This document shows positions 33,444-42,410 of a stretch of DNA of 64,000 nucleotides, one piece after another. A program made the translations under genes and the position numbers. The number at the start of each line of letters is the position of its first letter. Within the stretch, counting starts at the first letter, position 1. A model generated the notes under the pieces. That model was not told where the DNA came from. It was given only the letters and a program-made list of their open reading frames with translations, and ran no database searches. This DNA is from Roseicyclus marinus (GTDB lineage Bacteria > Pseudomonadota > Alphaproteobacteria > Rhodobacterales > Rhodobacteraceae): positions 2,855,001 through 2,919,000 of the forward strand of contig NZ_AP027266.1 of NCBI RefSeq assembly GCF_036322625.1, in the 5' to 3' direction.

Positions 33444-35603
33444 TCACTGGGCAGGGATGGCAAAGAACATCGTCTCGCCCGAATGATCATCGACCCCGTC
33501 ATTGTCGGTCGAGACCCACATCGTGCCATCAGCGGCAATCGCCAGACCCTCGACCTTGTCCAGAACATAGCCCCCCGTCGCGGTCAGGTAGGGGATCAGG
33601 TCGACCACGGCTTCGGGGTCCAGCACGGCGGGGGTTTCCCCCAGTGCCACCATGGCGTCGAGCGACGCCAGGGGCACACGCGTGATCAGCTTGGTGACGG
33701 CTGCGCCCGCGATCTGGTTGTCCCGCTCGACGAAATAGACGTGATCGCCATGGGCCACGATTTCCGACAGGCCGACCCAACCCGTTGCGGGCTCGGTCAG
33801 GGGATAGTGGATCACCGACCATTCCTCGGTGTCCAGGTTGTAGCCCAGAACCTTGGCGTGGTTCGCCGGATCGTCGCGCCACGGGCGCTGGACAGCCATG
33901 TAGAGCATGTCACCCACCCGCGTGATGCCTTCGAAGCCGAAGCGGGTTTCGACCGACAGCAATTCGTTCGGCAGCGCGATCACGTCCTCGATCGCGCCAT
34001 CGGCCCCGACGTGGTAGATCGCATGCGGGATGATGCGGTCGCTGCGCCCTTCGGAGGCGATCCAGAACCCGCCTTCGCCATCGAGCGCGATACCCTCCAT
34101 ATCCATCAGCTGGGCAGGCTGCCCCTCGCGCGTGATGCGGATCGCATCGACGATGCGGGCAGGCGTCTGGCTGACATCGATGTGAAAGATCGTGGGCTGC
34201 ATGCCATAGAAGCTGTCCGAGACGGCGTAGATCGTGCCATCCTCGGCCATGACCTGACCCGAGATCGCGCCCCAGCCGATCAGGGCGTCACTGCCCGCGC
34301 TCGTCAGATGCGGATAGACGGCAGGCGCGCTCTGGTATTCGTAGATCATCACATGGGCCGGTGCCGCCCCATCCTCGCGCCCGTCGAATTCATTGGCGGT
34401 CGCAAGCAGATTGCGGCCCGGAATGGCGATAGCCCCTTCGGGCGAGATGCCCGAGGGCAAAAGCTGCGCCAGAACGGGGGCTGCCGGGTTCGACATGTCG
34501 TAGACCCCCACGACCGAGGATCGCTCGGCCAGAAGGAACATCATCGGCACGCCGCCAAAGGTCGCGAATTCCATCCCCTCGGGTTCCACGCCCTTGTTGC
34601 CGGAGCGTTCCTCCGGGTAATGGCCGATTTCGGCAACCGCGTATTCAAAGGCCATCCCGGCCTCGAATACCTCGGTGCCGTCGCGGTGAAAGACGGTGAA
34701 GCCACGGCTGCCGCCATCCATGTCCCCTTCGTTGGCGATGGCGACATGATCGGTGTCGATCCACTGCACCCCATCCGGTTCGCGCGGGATATCGACAAGA
34801 CGACCGTCAAAGGTCAGCGCGCCCTCTTCTTCGGTATCGACAGTGTCGAGCGTCACGGTGCCTGCCGAGAAATGGCTCAACACCTCGCCGGCGGCCGAGA
34901 CGACGACGATGTGATTGTTTTCCTGCATCGTCACGACGATCTCGCCATTGGCGTTCACATCGACGAATTCCGGCTCGGGGTCCTCGGGGGCGATATCGGC
35001 AAGGCCCGTCAGATCGACACGGATCTGCGCCGCGCAATCCATCGCGCCGTTTGCGTCCAAGGGCTGGATGACGAGGTAACCGGCGGGCATCTGCGGCACG
35101 CGGCCATCGCCCAGATCCTCGTCACGTTCGTTTTCGATGGCGACCGCGATGAAGCTGCCATCGGGGGCAACGGCGGTGCTGTCCGGCTGGCCACCCAGAT
35201 CGCAGGACGCGAGCACGTCGCGGGTCCCTGCGTCGATCGCGTGCAGCACGCCCGAAGGGGCTGTGTAGCTTTCCGAGGTGTTCTCGGCCACGAACACGGT
35301 CTGGCCCAGCGCGGAAACGGCAGTAGGCTCGCCATTGGGCAGGGCAAAGGCACCTGCCGCGACGGGGTTGGCAGGATCGGTGATGTCGATGAAGCCGATC
35401 ACGCCCGCCGGGCTGTCGGAATAGACCAGCATCATGCCATCGCCAGTGGCCGCGATGATCTCGGCCGAGGTTTCTTCGGCATCGGGCGTGTTCAGCGCAA
35501 CGGGAAAGGACGCGATGCGGTTGAAATTCATCTCCTGCGCCAGCGCAGGGGTGGCGGCGAGCAGGGCCAGCGCGGATGTCAGCATCAGCGGACGGTAAGT
35601 CAT
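33444..35603 (-). CDS. Secreted esterase-like phytase / choice-of-anchor-I beta-propeller protein
   Basis: This 719-residue protein has a signal peptide (MTYRPLMLTSALALLAATPA, cut after ALAQ). Residues 25-430 have repeated beta-propeller blades (DGSFIAVAIENERDEDLGDG, GVEPEGMEFATFGG) as in choice-of-anchor-I proteins. Residues ~450-719 match the esterase-like phytase domain (DMEGIALDGEGGFWIASEGR, KVEGLAIAADGTMWVSTDND). Many Asp/Glu-Gly loops suggest calcium binding. A periplasmic or extracellular phosphate-ester hydrolase role is likely but the substrate is not shown. A GGAGA ribosome site and own terminator indicate a single-gene unit. Confidence 0.78.
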   Translation of the reverse strand: MTYRPLMLTSALALLAATPALAQEMNFNRIASFPVALNTPDAEETSAEIIAATGDGMMLVYSDSPAGVIGFIDITDPANPVAAGAFALPNGEPTAVSALGQTVFVAENTSESYTAPSGVLHAIDAGTRDVLASCDLGGQPDSTAVAPDGSFIAVAIENERDEDLGDGRVPQMPAGYLVIQPLDANGAMDCAAQIRVDLTGLADIAPEDPEPEFVDVNANGEIVVTMQENNHIVVVSAAGEVLSHFSAGTVTLDTVDTEEEGALTFDGRLVDIPREPDGVQWIDTDHVAIANEGDMDGGSRGFTVFHRDGTEVFEAGMAFEYAVAEIGHYPEERSGNKGVEPEGMEFATFGGVPMMFLLAERSSVVGVYDMSNPAAPVLAQLLPSGISPEGAIAIPGRNLLATANEFDGREDGAAPAHVMIYEYQSAPAVYPHLTSAGSDALIGWGAISGQVMAEDGTIYAVSDSFYGMQPTIFHIDVSQTPARIVDAIRITREGQPAQLMDMEGIALDGEGGFWIASEGRSDRIIPHAIYHVGADGAIEDVIALPNELLSVETRFGFEGITRVGDMLYMAVQRPWRDDPANHAKVLGYNLDTEEWSVIHYPLTEPATGWVGLSEIVAHGDHVYFVERDNQIAGAAVTKLITRVPLASLDAMVALGETPAVLDPEAVVDLIPYLTATGGYVLDKVEGLAIAADGTMWVSTDNDGVDDHSGETMFFAIPAQ

Positions 35604-35699
35604 CGACGATCTCCGATAGATGGGTCAGCGCGCCCGCCATGCCGCAAGGCGGTGACAGGCGCGTGACGGTTGCGTATCGGAATGATGACAGGGTGCGCG

Positions 35700-37181
35700 T
35701 CAGCCGTGGACGATGGCCCATCGGTCGAGCAGTTGCTGCTGCAGCCGTCGCGCACGACCGGAATAATCGCGCCCGCCGGGCGGATTTTCGCGTTCCTCCA
35801 CGGACAGGGCAGCGCGCCGTTCGACATCCCCGCAAAAGATGGCAAAGGCGAGGTCACGGCCCGTGTTGGTCCGGACATACCCCGCAAGCGAGGAGACGAA
35901 GTTGAGGGTGCCGGTCTTGGCCACCACCTCGGCCGGGGGATTGGCGCGTCGGTTGCCCTGCGCGTCGAGCATCGGGATATCGCGCATCAGGCCGCGCAAC
36001 AGGCCGTTCGGCCCCGCCGCGACAAGGGCCGCGACCATATCCTGCGCCCGCACCCGGCTTTGATCCCCCAGCCCGGAATGATCGACGAAATCGGCCTGCC
36101 GCGCCCCCAAGCGGTCCCGCATCCAATCCGACATGGCCGCAGCCGAAGCGCGCAGATCTGCGGGCCGCGTGCCACCTGCCTGCGTCGCCAGAAGGCCCAC
36201 GACCTCGGCCGTCAGGTTGGTCGACCAGCGCATCATGCCGCGCAGGATATCTTCGAGCGGTTCGCTGACATGTTCGACAAGGATCGTGGCCGTGGGCGGC
36301 GGCGCATCGGCCAATTCCACGCTGCGGAATGTCAGGCCATTGGACCGCGCCAGCGTCTGGAAGACTTCGGCGACATAGGCACCGGGTCGCCGCACCGGCA
36401 GCCAGCGCGCCCCTTCGTTGCCCAATGCAGCGCGAGCGACGGTCCAGTGATCGCGGCCTTCGACCTGCGCATAGGTGTAGAGCGGCGCGGCCCGGTCCTC
36501 GATCCGCATCCGGGCGATCTGAACCGGCGGACGGATCGTTTCGGACCGCGCATCCATCGTGACGCGGTACTCGCCCGCCTGCCGGGCCCATTCGAAATGC
36601 ACCCGATTGAAATTGAGGTTCAGCCCCGAGATCGCGGGGTTGTAGCCGACATGCTGGGGTTGGTCAGGATCGATCTGGAAGACCTGCGGCAGGGCGCCTT
36701 CGGCAAGGATAAGCCGCCCCCGCACCTCGTGCAGGCCCAAGCCCCGCAAGTCGGAGGCCATCGCGGCCAGCGTATCGGTGTCGAGCAGCGGATCGCCCGA
36801 CCCGACCAGCCACAGATCGCCATCCAGCCGCCCATCGGCCAGCGTGCCGTCCGCCACGATCCTGGTGCGGAACCGGTATCCCGGCCCAAGCCGGTCGAGC
36901 GCATAGGCGCAGGTCACGGCCTTTGCGACAGAGGCGGGCGGCAGGGCGACGAGCGGGTTGACCACCTCGAGCATCCGGCCCGTCGCCGCATCGGCCACCG
37001 CATAGCCCACCCGACCGCCAAGCCGCGCCTGTTCGATCAGCGTGGCGCCGGAGGTGACGGCACGCCGGAAAAACCCTTCGGGCCGGATGACGGGACGGAG
37101 CGAGGTGCTGGGCGCGGCCCCGAATGCGGGCGCGGCTGCAAATCCTGCGACCCCGGTCAGAAAAGCGCGACGCGACGGCAT
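35700..37181 (-). CDS. dacB: D-alanyl-D-alanine carboxypeptidase/endopeptidase, PBP4 type
   Basis: This 493-residue class C penicillin-binding protein carries S84-V-A-K87 in LPPASVAKAV (nucleophile and lysine), RWSTNLTAE (SxN) and VAKTGTLNF (KTG). It trims or cuts peptidoglycan stem peptides in the periplasm. The N-terminus, MPSRRAFLTGVAGFAAAPAF, has a twin-arginine motif (S-R-R-A-F-L) rather than a plain Sec leader. ATG 37181 is chosen over a GTG two codons earlier. It is followed upstream by nadD in the same direction, 80 bases away. Confidence 0.88.
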   Translation of the reverse strand: MPSRRAFLTGVAGFAAAPAFGAAPSTSLRPVIRPEGFFRRAVTSGATLIEQARLGGRVGYAVADAATGRMLEVVNPLVALPPASVAKAVTCAYALDRLGPGYRFRTRIVADGTLADGRLDGDLWLVGSGDPLLDTDTLAAMASDLRGLGLHEVRGRLILAEGALPQVFQIDPDQPQHVGYNPAISGLNLNFNRVHFEWARQAGEYRVTMDARSETIRPPVQIARMRIEDRAAPLYTYAQVEGRDHWTVARAALGNEGARWLPVRRPGAYVAEVFQTLARSNGLTFRSVELADAPPPTATILVEHVSEPLEDILRGMMRWSTNLTAEVVGLLATQAGGTRPADLRASAAAMSDWMRDRLGARQADFVDHSGLGDQSRVRAQDMVAALVAAGPNGLLRGLMRDIPMLDAQGNRRANPPAEVVAKTGTLNFVSSLAGYVRTNTGRDLAFAIFCGDVERRAALSVEERENPPGGRDYSGRARRLQQQLLDRWAIVHG

Positions 37182-37261
37182 GACCACTAACCAAAAGACT
37201 TAAATCTTTAACCAGTTAACCGTAGCGCGCCCAAGCTCTCAAGGGATTCGACGCAGGTCCG

Positions 37262-37864
37262 CTACCAATCCCCCCGCGCCCGGATCGCGGTCGAGGACAG
37301 ATCGACCATCGGCAGGTTCACGAAACACCAGGCCGGCGGGCGGGCATGGGGCAAGAGCCGCGCCCCCATCGCAGGCAGGCGGGCGGCCTGATGAACCGTT
37401 GCGGCCTTGGCACTTCGGGCCGAAATGCCCTGTCCGGGGCGGGCCAGAACGCCAACGGGCACGTTGTCCATGATCCATTCCCAGCGCTGCCAGCGGTGGA
37501 ATTGCGCAAGGTTGTCGGCCCCCATCAACCACACGAAGCGCACACCGGGATAAAGCGCCATCAGCCGTTCCAGCGTCTCGGCCGTGTAGCGGGTGCCGAT
37601 CCGCGCCTCGATATCGGTGACGAGAATGCGCGGATGCGTCACCATCGCGCGCGCCGCCGCCATGCGCCGGTCCAGCGCGGCGGGGCCATTGCGTTTCAAC
37701 GGGTTGCCCGGGCTGACCAGCCACCAGACACGATCAAGTCCGAACCGTTTGAGCGCCTCGCGGCTCACATGGACATGCCCTGCATGAGGCGGATCGAAAG
37801 ACCCGCCGAAAAGACCGATGGTCTGGCCGGGACGCGCAAGGGGAAGATCGGATCGCAAGGGCAA
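37262..37864 (-). CDS. nadD: Nicotinate-nucleotide adenylyltransferase
   Basis: This 200-residue nucleotidyltransferase has [20 protein letters not shown] (the GxFxPxHxGH ATP-binding motif), [27 protein letters not shown] and the late [13 protein letters not shown] (SSTxxR). It makes nicotinate adenine dinucleotide in NAD synthesis. No ATG exists between the upstream in-frame TAG and the motif, so translation must begin at TTG 37864 or TTG 37858. It is divergent from ettA. Confidence 0.92.
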   Translation of the reverse strand: MPLRSDLPLARPGQTIGLFGGSFDPPHAGHVHVSREALKRFGLDRVWWLVSPGNPLKRNGPAALDRRMAAARAMVTHPRILVTDIEARIGTRYTAETLERLMALYPGVRFVWLMGADNLAQFHRWQRWEWIMDNVPVGVLARPGQGISARSAKAATVHQAARLPAMGARLLPHARPPAWCFVNLPMVDLSSTAIRARGDW

Positions 37865-38008
37865 GGGCTATGTTTTCCCGATATCTGGGCGCGTCTTGAT
37901 GGGGCCGCATGGACCCCAAGTCAACGCCACGGCCCGCCCCCGATTGCTCATCCCGGCCCAAAGCCTTACATGGCAGTCCAACCTCGTATCACCAGGACGG
38001 AGCGGCAC

Positions 38009-39664
38009 ATGGCCTCGTATCAATATGTCTACCACATGGATGGCGTCTCCAAGACCTATCCGGGCGGCAAGAAATGCTTCGAGAACATCCGCCTGAACTT
38101 TCTGCCGGGCGTGAAGATCGGCGTCGTGGGCGTGAACGGCGCGGGCAAATCCACGCTCATGCGCATCATGGCGGGGATGGACAAGGATTTCACCGGCGAG
38201 GCCTGGGCGGCGCAGGGCGCGCGCGTCGGCTACCTTTCGCAGGAGCCGGAACTGGACGAGAGCCTGAACGTACGGGACAACGTCATGCTGGGCGTTGCGG
38301 CGAAAAAGGCCAAGCTCGACCGCTACAACGAGCTGGCGATGAACTACTCGGATGAAACCGCCGAGGAGATGGCCCAGCTCCAGGACGAGATCGACGCCGA
38401 GAACCTCTGGGATCTCGACAGCCAGATCGATGTCGCGATGGAGGCGCTGCGCTGCCCCGACGATGACGCGCAGGTCGCCACGCTGTCGGGCGGGGAACGC
38501 CGCCGGGTGGCGCTGTGCAAACTGCTGCTCGAAGCGCCCGACATGCTGCTGCTTGACGAACCGACCAACCACCTGGATGCCGAAACCATCGCATGGCTTC
38601 AGCAGCACCTGATCGAATACAAGGGCACGATCCTGATCGTGACCCATGACCGCTATTTCCTCGACGACATCACCGGCTGGATCCTCGAACTCGATCGCGG
38701 TCGCGGCATCCCCTACGAGGGCAATTATTCCAGCTGGCTGGAACAAAAGGCCAAGCGGCTGGAGCAAGAGGCCCGCGAGGACAAGTCGCGCCAGAAGACG
38801 CTGGAGCGCGAATTGCAGTGGATCCGCGCAGGCGCCAAGGCGCGGCAGGCCAAGCAAAAGGCCCGGATCAACGCCTACGAGGAATTGGCCGGCCAATCCG
38901 AGCGTGAGAAAATCTCCCGCGCGCAGATCGTCATTCCGAATGGTCCCCGCCTCGGCTCGCGGGTGATCGAGGTCAATGGCTTGAAAAAGGGCTACGGCGA
39001 CAGGCTCTTGATCGAGAACCTGACCTTTTCCCTGCCGCCGGGCGGCATCGTGGGCGTGATCGGCCCGAACGGGGCGGGCAAATCCACGCTCTTCCGCATC
39101 CTGACGGGGCAGGAACAGCCCGACGAGGGGACGGTGGATTTCGGCGATACGGTGCAGCTGTCCTATGTCGACCAGTCGCGCGATGCGCTCGATGCGAACA
39201 AGACCGTGTGGGAGGAAATCTCTGGCGGGGCCGAGATCATCGAATTGGGCGATGCCTCGATGAATTCCCGTGCCTATTGCGGGGCCTTCAACTTCAAGGG
39301 CGGCGATCAGCAGAAAAAGGTCGGGCTCCTGTCGGGCGGGGAACGCAACCGCGTCCACATGGCCAAGCTGCTCAAGGCAGGCGGCAACGTGCTGTTGCTC
39401 GACGAACCGACCAACGATCTGGACGTGGAAACGCTGCGTGCGCTCGAAGATGCGCTCGAGGATTTCGCGGGATGTGCTGTCATCATCAGCCACGACCGCT
39501 TTTTCCTCGACCGGCTCTGCACCCATATCCTCGCCTTCGAGGGCGAGGGCCATGTCGAATGGTTCGAAGGCAATTTCGAGGATTACGAGGAAGACAAGAA
39601 GCGTCGCCTCGGCCCCGATGCGCTGGAACCCAAGCGGTTGAAGTACAAGAAGTTCACGCGCTGA
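38009..39664 (+). CDS. ettA: Energy-dependent translational throttle protein EttA (ABC-F)
   Basis: This 551-residue protein has two ABC ATPase units. Walker A VNGAGKST and PNGAGKST, signatures LSGGERRR and LSGGERNR, and Walker B LLLDEPTNHLD and LLLDEPTNDLD are all present. The linker helices contain the P-site tRNA-interaction segment (AKRLEQEAREDKSRQKTLER) and the EttA-type arm. There is no membrane domain, as expected for ABC-F proteins, which bind the ribosomal E site and sense ATP/ADP. ATG 38009 gives the standard MASYQYVYHMDGVSKTYPGG start. Confidence 0.94.
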   Translation: MASYQYVYHMDGVSKTYPGGKKCFENIRLNFLPGVKIGVVGVNGAGKSTLMRIMAGMDKDFTGEAWAAQGARVGYLSQEPELDESLNVRDNVMLGVAAKKAKLDRYNELAMNYSDETAEEMAQLQDEIDAENLWDLDSQIDVAMEALRCPDDDAQVATLSGGERRRVALCKLLLEAPDMLLLDEPTNHLDAETIAWLQQHLIEYKGTILIVTHDRYFLDDITGWILELDRGRGIPYEGNYSSWLEQKAKRLEQEAREDKSRQKTLERELQWIRAGAKARQAKQKARINAYEELAGQSEREKISRAQIVIPNGPRLGSRVIEVNGLKKGYGDRLLIENLTFSLPPGGIVGVIGPNGAGKSTLFRILTGQEQPDEGTVDFGDTVQLSYVDQSRDALDANKTVWEEISGGAEIIELGDASMNSRAYCGAFNFKGGDQQKKVGLLSGGERNRVHMAKLLKAGGNVLLLDEPTNDLDVETLRALEDALEDFAGCAVIISHDRFFLDRLCTHILAFEGEGHVEWFEGNFEDYEEDKKRRLGPDALEPKRLKYKKFTR

Positions 39665-39700
39665 AACGTAAACGCCGCGGATATGGAGTGGCGTGGGGGT

Positions 39701-39770
39701 GGTGCGCCTGAAGGCGCACCCTACCGTTGGGCACGGATGAGTTTGCGTAGGGTGCGCCTTCAGGCGCACC
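39701..39770. repeat. 24-base perfect inverted repeat made of two hairpins
   Basis: The left arm (39701-39724) and right arm (39747-39770) are perfect reverse complements separated by 22 bases. Each arm itself contains a perfect GGTGCGCCT/AGGCGCACC hairpin, with CTAC/GTAG toward the centre. It lies between ettA and trxC. It can fold either as two small hairpins or as one long one. It shares its layout with 16105-16170. Confidence 0.92.
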
Positions 39771-39830
39771 CAAGCCCCCCGCGCAAAGGCACCCACGCCC
39801 AAGACTTGCGCCGCGACCGGAAAGACCCCA

Positions 39831-39849
39831 GATGATTGACACGATCATC
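39831..39849. promoter_or_regulatory. Inverted repeat just upstream of trxC
   Basis: GATGAT-N7-ATCATC ends 2 bases before the first possible trxC start codon. It may be an operator or a leader hairpin blocking the ribosome site. A TTGACA lies inside it, but no suitable -10 element precedes the gene. Confidence 0.3.
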
Positions 39850-39851
39850 TA

Positions 39852-40304
39852 ATGGACCAAGCCATGTCCCACCACATCACCTGCCTGTCCTGCGCGACCG
39901 TCAACCGCGTGCCCGCCGAACGGCTGTCGGCCCATCCCAAATGCGGCACCTGCGGCGCGAAACTGGTCGAGGCCAAGGTCCACGACATCGACACCGCGAC
40001 CCTGCGCAAGGCGGAAACCAAGGACACACTGCCGTTGCTGGTGGATTTCTGGGCACCGTGGTGCGGCCCCTGCCGGGCGATGGCCCCCGAATTTTCCAAG
40101 GCGGCGCAGGCCCTGTCACCCCATGCGCGCTTCGCCAAGATCAACACGCAGGTCCATGGCGATGCATCCCAGCGCTACGGAATCCGCGGCATCCCGTTGC
40201 TGATCCTGTTCCGGAACGGGCAAGAGGTGGCGCGCCTGACCGGTGCGCGCCCCGCGGCGGAGATCGAAGCCTTCGTGCGCAGCCACACAAAAGCACGCGC
40301 CTGA
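39852..40304 (+). CDS. trxC: Thioredoxin 2 (zinc-binding)
   Basis: This 150-residue protein has an N-terminal zinc ribbon with C11, C14, C31 and C34, followed by a thioredoxin domain with active site WCGPC (C71, C74), IRGIPLLILFRNG and the cis-proline. It reduces cytoplasmic protein disulfides, especially under oxidative stress; the zinc ribbon distinguishes it from thioredoxin 1. The start could be ATG 39852 or ATG 39864 (MSHHITCLSC); neither has a clear ribosome site. Confidence 0.92.
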   Translation: MDQAMSHHITCLSCATVNRVPAERLSAHPKCGTCGAKLVEAKVHDIDTATLRKAETKDTLPLLVDFWAPWCGPCRAMAPEFSKAAQALSPHARFAKINTQVHGDASQRYGIRGIPLLILFRNGQEVARLTGARPAAEIEAFVRSHTKARA

Positions 40305-40338
40305 GCGCACGGAACCGCGCCGAGGGCGCAGCGCCGGT

Positions 40339-40515
40339 TCAGAACCGGGCGTAATAGATCAGCGCGACAGGGATCGCCATCGAGGTCCAGAGGCAGAAGA
40401 AAAACGCCGCGCGCCCCATCTTGAGCCAGAGCTGGATGTCGGGGTCGTTCGCGAAGTCCGAACTGACCACTGCGGGCGTGGCGACGGCCACTTCGATGGA
40501 TTCCATGCGGGACAT
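40339..40515 (-). CDS. 58-residue single-pass membrane protein
   Basis: On the minus strand from ATG 40515 the product starts MSRMESIEVAVATPAVVSSD, then FANDPDIQLWLKMGR and a hydrophobic helix (AAFFFCLWTSMAIPVALIYY) ending ARF. A near-perfect AAGGAGG ribosome site lies 7 bases upstream, which strongly supports expression. I do not recognise the family. It converges with trxC, so it is its own unit. Confidence 0.72.
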   Translation of the reverse strand: MSRMESIEVAVATPAVVSSDFANDPDIQLWLKMGRAAFFFCLWTSMAIPVALIYYARF

Positions 40516-40674
40516 GCCATTCCCTCCTTGATCGGCGCTCTATCCAGATAGTCCCAAGATAAGCGGTCGCGGGCGTGGGTCCAGCCCCGTGTGCCGCGTT
40601 TGACTGGATTGAGCGGATTTTCACTGTAAGCTGGGATCAGCTTGTCGTGATCCCTGCCTGCAAGGAGTGCCGCC

Positions 40675-41223
40675 ATGACCAGATCGCTCTCGCGTATCGC
40701 CGCCGTTTTCATGGCGGCCATCGTCGCAATAGCGCCCATCCCGTCAACGGCGCAAAGCGCACAGGAAACCGCCTTCGTCATGGCGCTGATGGAATCCATG
40801 AACACGCTGTCGATCCGGTTCAACCGCGAGGTTTGCGGATATGTTCTGCGCCATGCGAACGGCGCCTATTCCTCGACCAAGGTCAGCTGGGGTGGGCCGG
40901 CATCCTGCGCCTCCCTGCCGGTGGAGGACGGATTCGTGGTCGCATCAAGCTGGCATACCCATGCCGCATGGGACCCGGCCTATGACGGAGAGGTCCCCTC
41001 GATCCAGGATGTCGAAGGCGACATGCGCATGGGCGTGAACGGTTGGGTCAGCACGCCGGGGGGCCGGTTGTGGTTCGTCGATGGCCGGACCGGCAGCATC
41101 CGGCAGATCTGCGGTCGCGGCTGTCTGCCGGTGGACGAGAATTTCGGTGCCGAGGATTTCGGGCCCGTGAGCGAAAGCTACACGCTCGATGGTCTGTATG
41201 CCCGCTTCGGGCGCGACCGCTAG
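40675..41223 (+). CDS. Exported DUF4329 (JAMM-like) protein
   Basis: This 182-residue protein has a signal peptide (MTRSLSRIAAVFMAAIVAIA cut after PSTAQ). A domain follows with SSWHTHAAWDPAYDGEVPSI then QDVEGD, which gives the HxH...S-x2-D pattern of JAMM/MPN metalloproteases, as in DUF4329. Four cysteines (ICGRGC among them) could pair in the periplasm. It may be a periplasmic peptidase or toxin-like domain; the sequence alone does not say. AAGGAG precedes the start. It converges with the LysR gene with a 4-base overlap. Confidence 0.7.
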   Translation: MTRSLSRIAAVFMAAIVAIAPIPSTAQSAQETAFVMALMESMNTLSIRFNREVCGYVLRHANGAYSSTKVSWGGPASCASLPVEDGFVVASSWHTHAAWDPAYDGEVPSIQDVEGDMRMGVNGWVSTPGGRLWFVDGRTGSIRQICGRGCLPVDENFGAEDFGPVSESYTLDGLYARFGRDR

Positions 41224-42410
41224 GCCGATCTCTCCGCCACCTCCGCCCCGGCGCGACGCAATTCCCCAAGCATCAGGCGCTGACCCGGTGTCGGCATCCA
41301 GTCCCGGCGATACGTCAACCCGATGCTGCGACCGGGCCAGTCGATGCCGATGTCGAGCGTGGACAACAAGCCGTTGCGCAATTCGGCCCCCGCCTGCTGC
41401 CCGGAAATGCAGCCCAGCATGTCGCTCCGCCGCAGCAATTCGCGCATCAACAGGACCGAGCCGCACTCCACGATGCTGTCGGGCAGCGGCAGGCCCCGCG
41501 CCGCGAAAAGGGAGTCGAATTGGGTCCGCGCGGGTGTGCCCCTGCGCGGCACGGCCCAGGACTGCGTGACGAGCTGCGCGGGCGCGACCGTCCCCTGCCC
41601 TGCCAGCGGGTGGCCGGGTCGAACCAGAACGGCCAGCTGGTCGTTGAACAGCGGCTCCTGCACGACATCGGCGATGGGTTGCGGGTCGCGCAGCGCGCCG
41701 ATGATCAGATCGATCTCGCCCCGGCGCAATCCGGCCAGCATCTCGTCATAGGGCCCATCAAGAACGGCGATGATCGTTTTCGGGCGACGGGCCCTGAAGC
41801 CAAGGATGGCTTCGGGCAGGATCACGGACCTTGCGAGCGGCAAGGCCCCGATGACGATGCGCCCGACCTCGCGCCCGTCATGGTCGGCCAGTTCCGCCTC
41901 GCCCTGATCGAATTCGGCGAAAGCCAGACGGGCGGCCTGCGCCAGATCGCGACAGGGCCGCGTCGCGACGACGCCAAAGGCGCTCCGGTCGAACAGCGGT
42001 CGCCCGGCCTCGCGCTCGATCTGGGTGATGGCCCGGTGGACGGTGGGTTGCGCCAGCCCCAGCGCGCGGGCCGCCAGCGTGAAATTCTGCGTCTCGACCA
42101 TGGCGATCAGCGCCTGCAATTGCGCCGATGTGGCGGTCAGCACCAGACGCGGGGCCACCTGCGCCAGCGCACCATCCAGCCTTTCCATCCCCCGCCGCAG
42201 CCGGGACTGCACCAGCAGACCGCGATCGGTCAGGAAAAATCCCTTGCGCCTGCGGTCGAACAAGGCACCGCCTGCCGCCGCCTCCAGCCGGGACAGGGCC
42301 TGCGTGACAGCCGGTTGCGACACGCCGCAGCGTGCGGCCGCAGCCGTGGGCGTGCCCAGATCGGCGACCGCAAGGAAAACCCGGAAATGCCGCAGATTGC
42401 GGGGTTTCAT
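41220..42410 (-). CDS. LysR-type regulator with two helix-turn-helix domains
   Basis: At 396 residues this is about 95 longer than a normal LysR. The extra length is a complete second DNA-binding domain. HTH 1 is at about residues 5-65 (FLAVADLGTPTAAAARCGVS, QPAVTQALSRLE). HTH 2 is at about 95-160 (IAMVETQNFTLAARALGLAQ, PTVHRAITQIE). The substrate-binding domain follows (GRIVIGALPLARSVILPEAI). It shares a 4-base overlap with the dehydrogenase gene and is divergent from galBCD, so control of those genes, sensing a pathway intermediate, is the natural reading (inference). In P. putida GalR is also LysR-type. Confidence 0.85.
   Translation of the reverse strand: MKPRNLRHFRVFLAVADLGTPTAAAARCGVSQPAVTQALSRLEAAAGGALFDRRRKGFFLTDRGLLVQSRLRRGMERLDGALAQVAPRLVLTATSAQLQALIAMVETQNFTLAARALGLAQPTVHRAITQIEREAGRPLFDRSAFGVVATRPCRDLAQAARLAFAEFDQGEAELADHDGREVGRIVIGALPLARSVILPEAILGFRARRPKTIIAVLDGPYDEMLAGLRRGEIDLIIGALRDPQPIADVVQEPLFNDQLAVLVRPGHPLAGQGTVAPAQLVTQSWAVPRRGTPARTQFDSLFAARGLPLPDSIVECGSVLLMRELLRRSDMLGCISGQQAGAELRNGLLSTLDIGIDWPGRSIGLTYRRDWMPTPGQRLMLGELRRAGAEVAERSA

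Noticed and set aside
33297-35666. A 789-residue plus-strand frame over the phytase-like gene
   Set aside because: It is low-complexity and unlike any protein family, and lies opposite a gene with signal peptide, domains and terminator.
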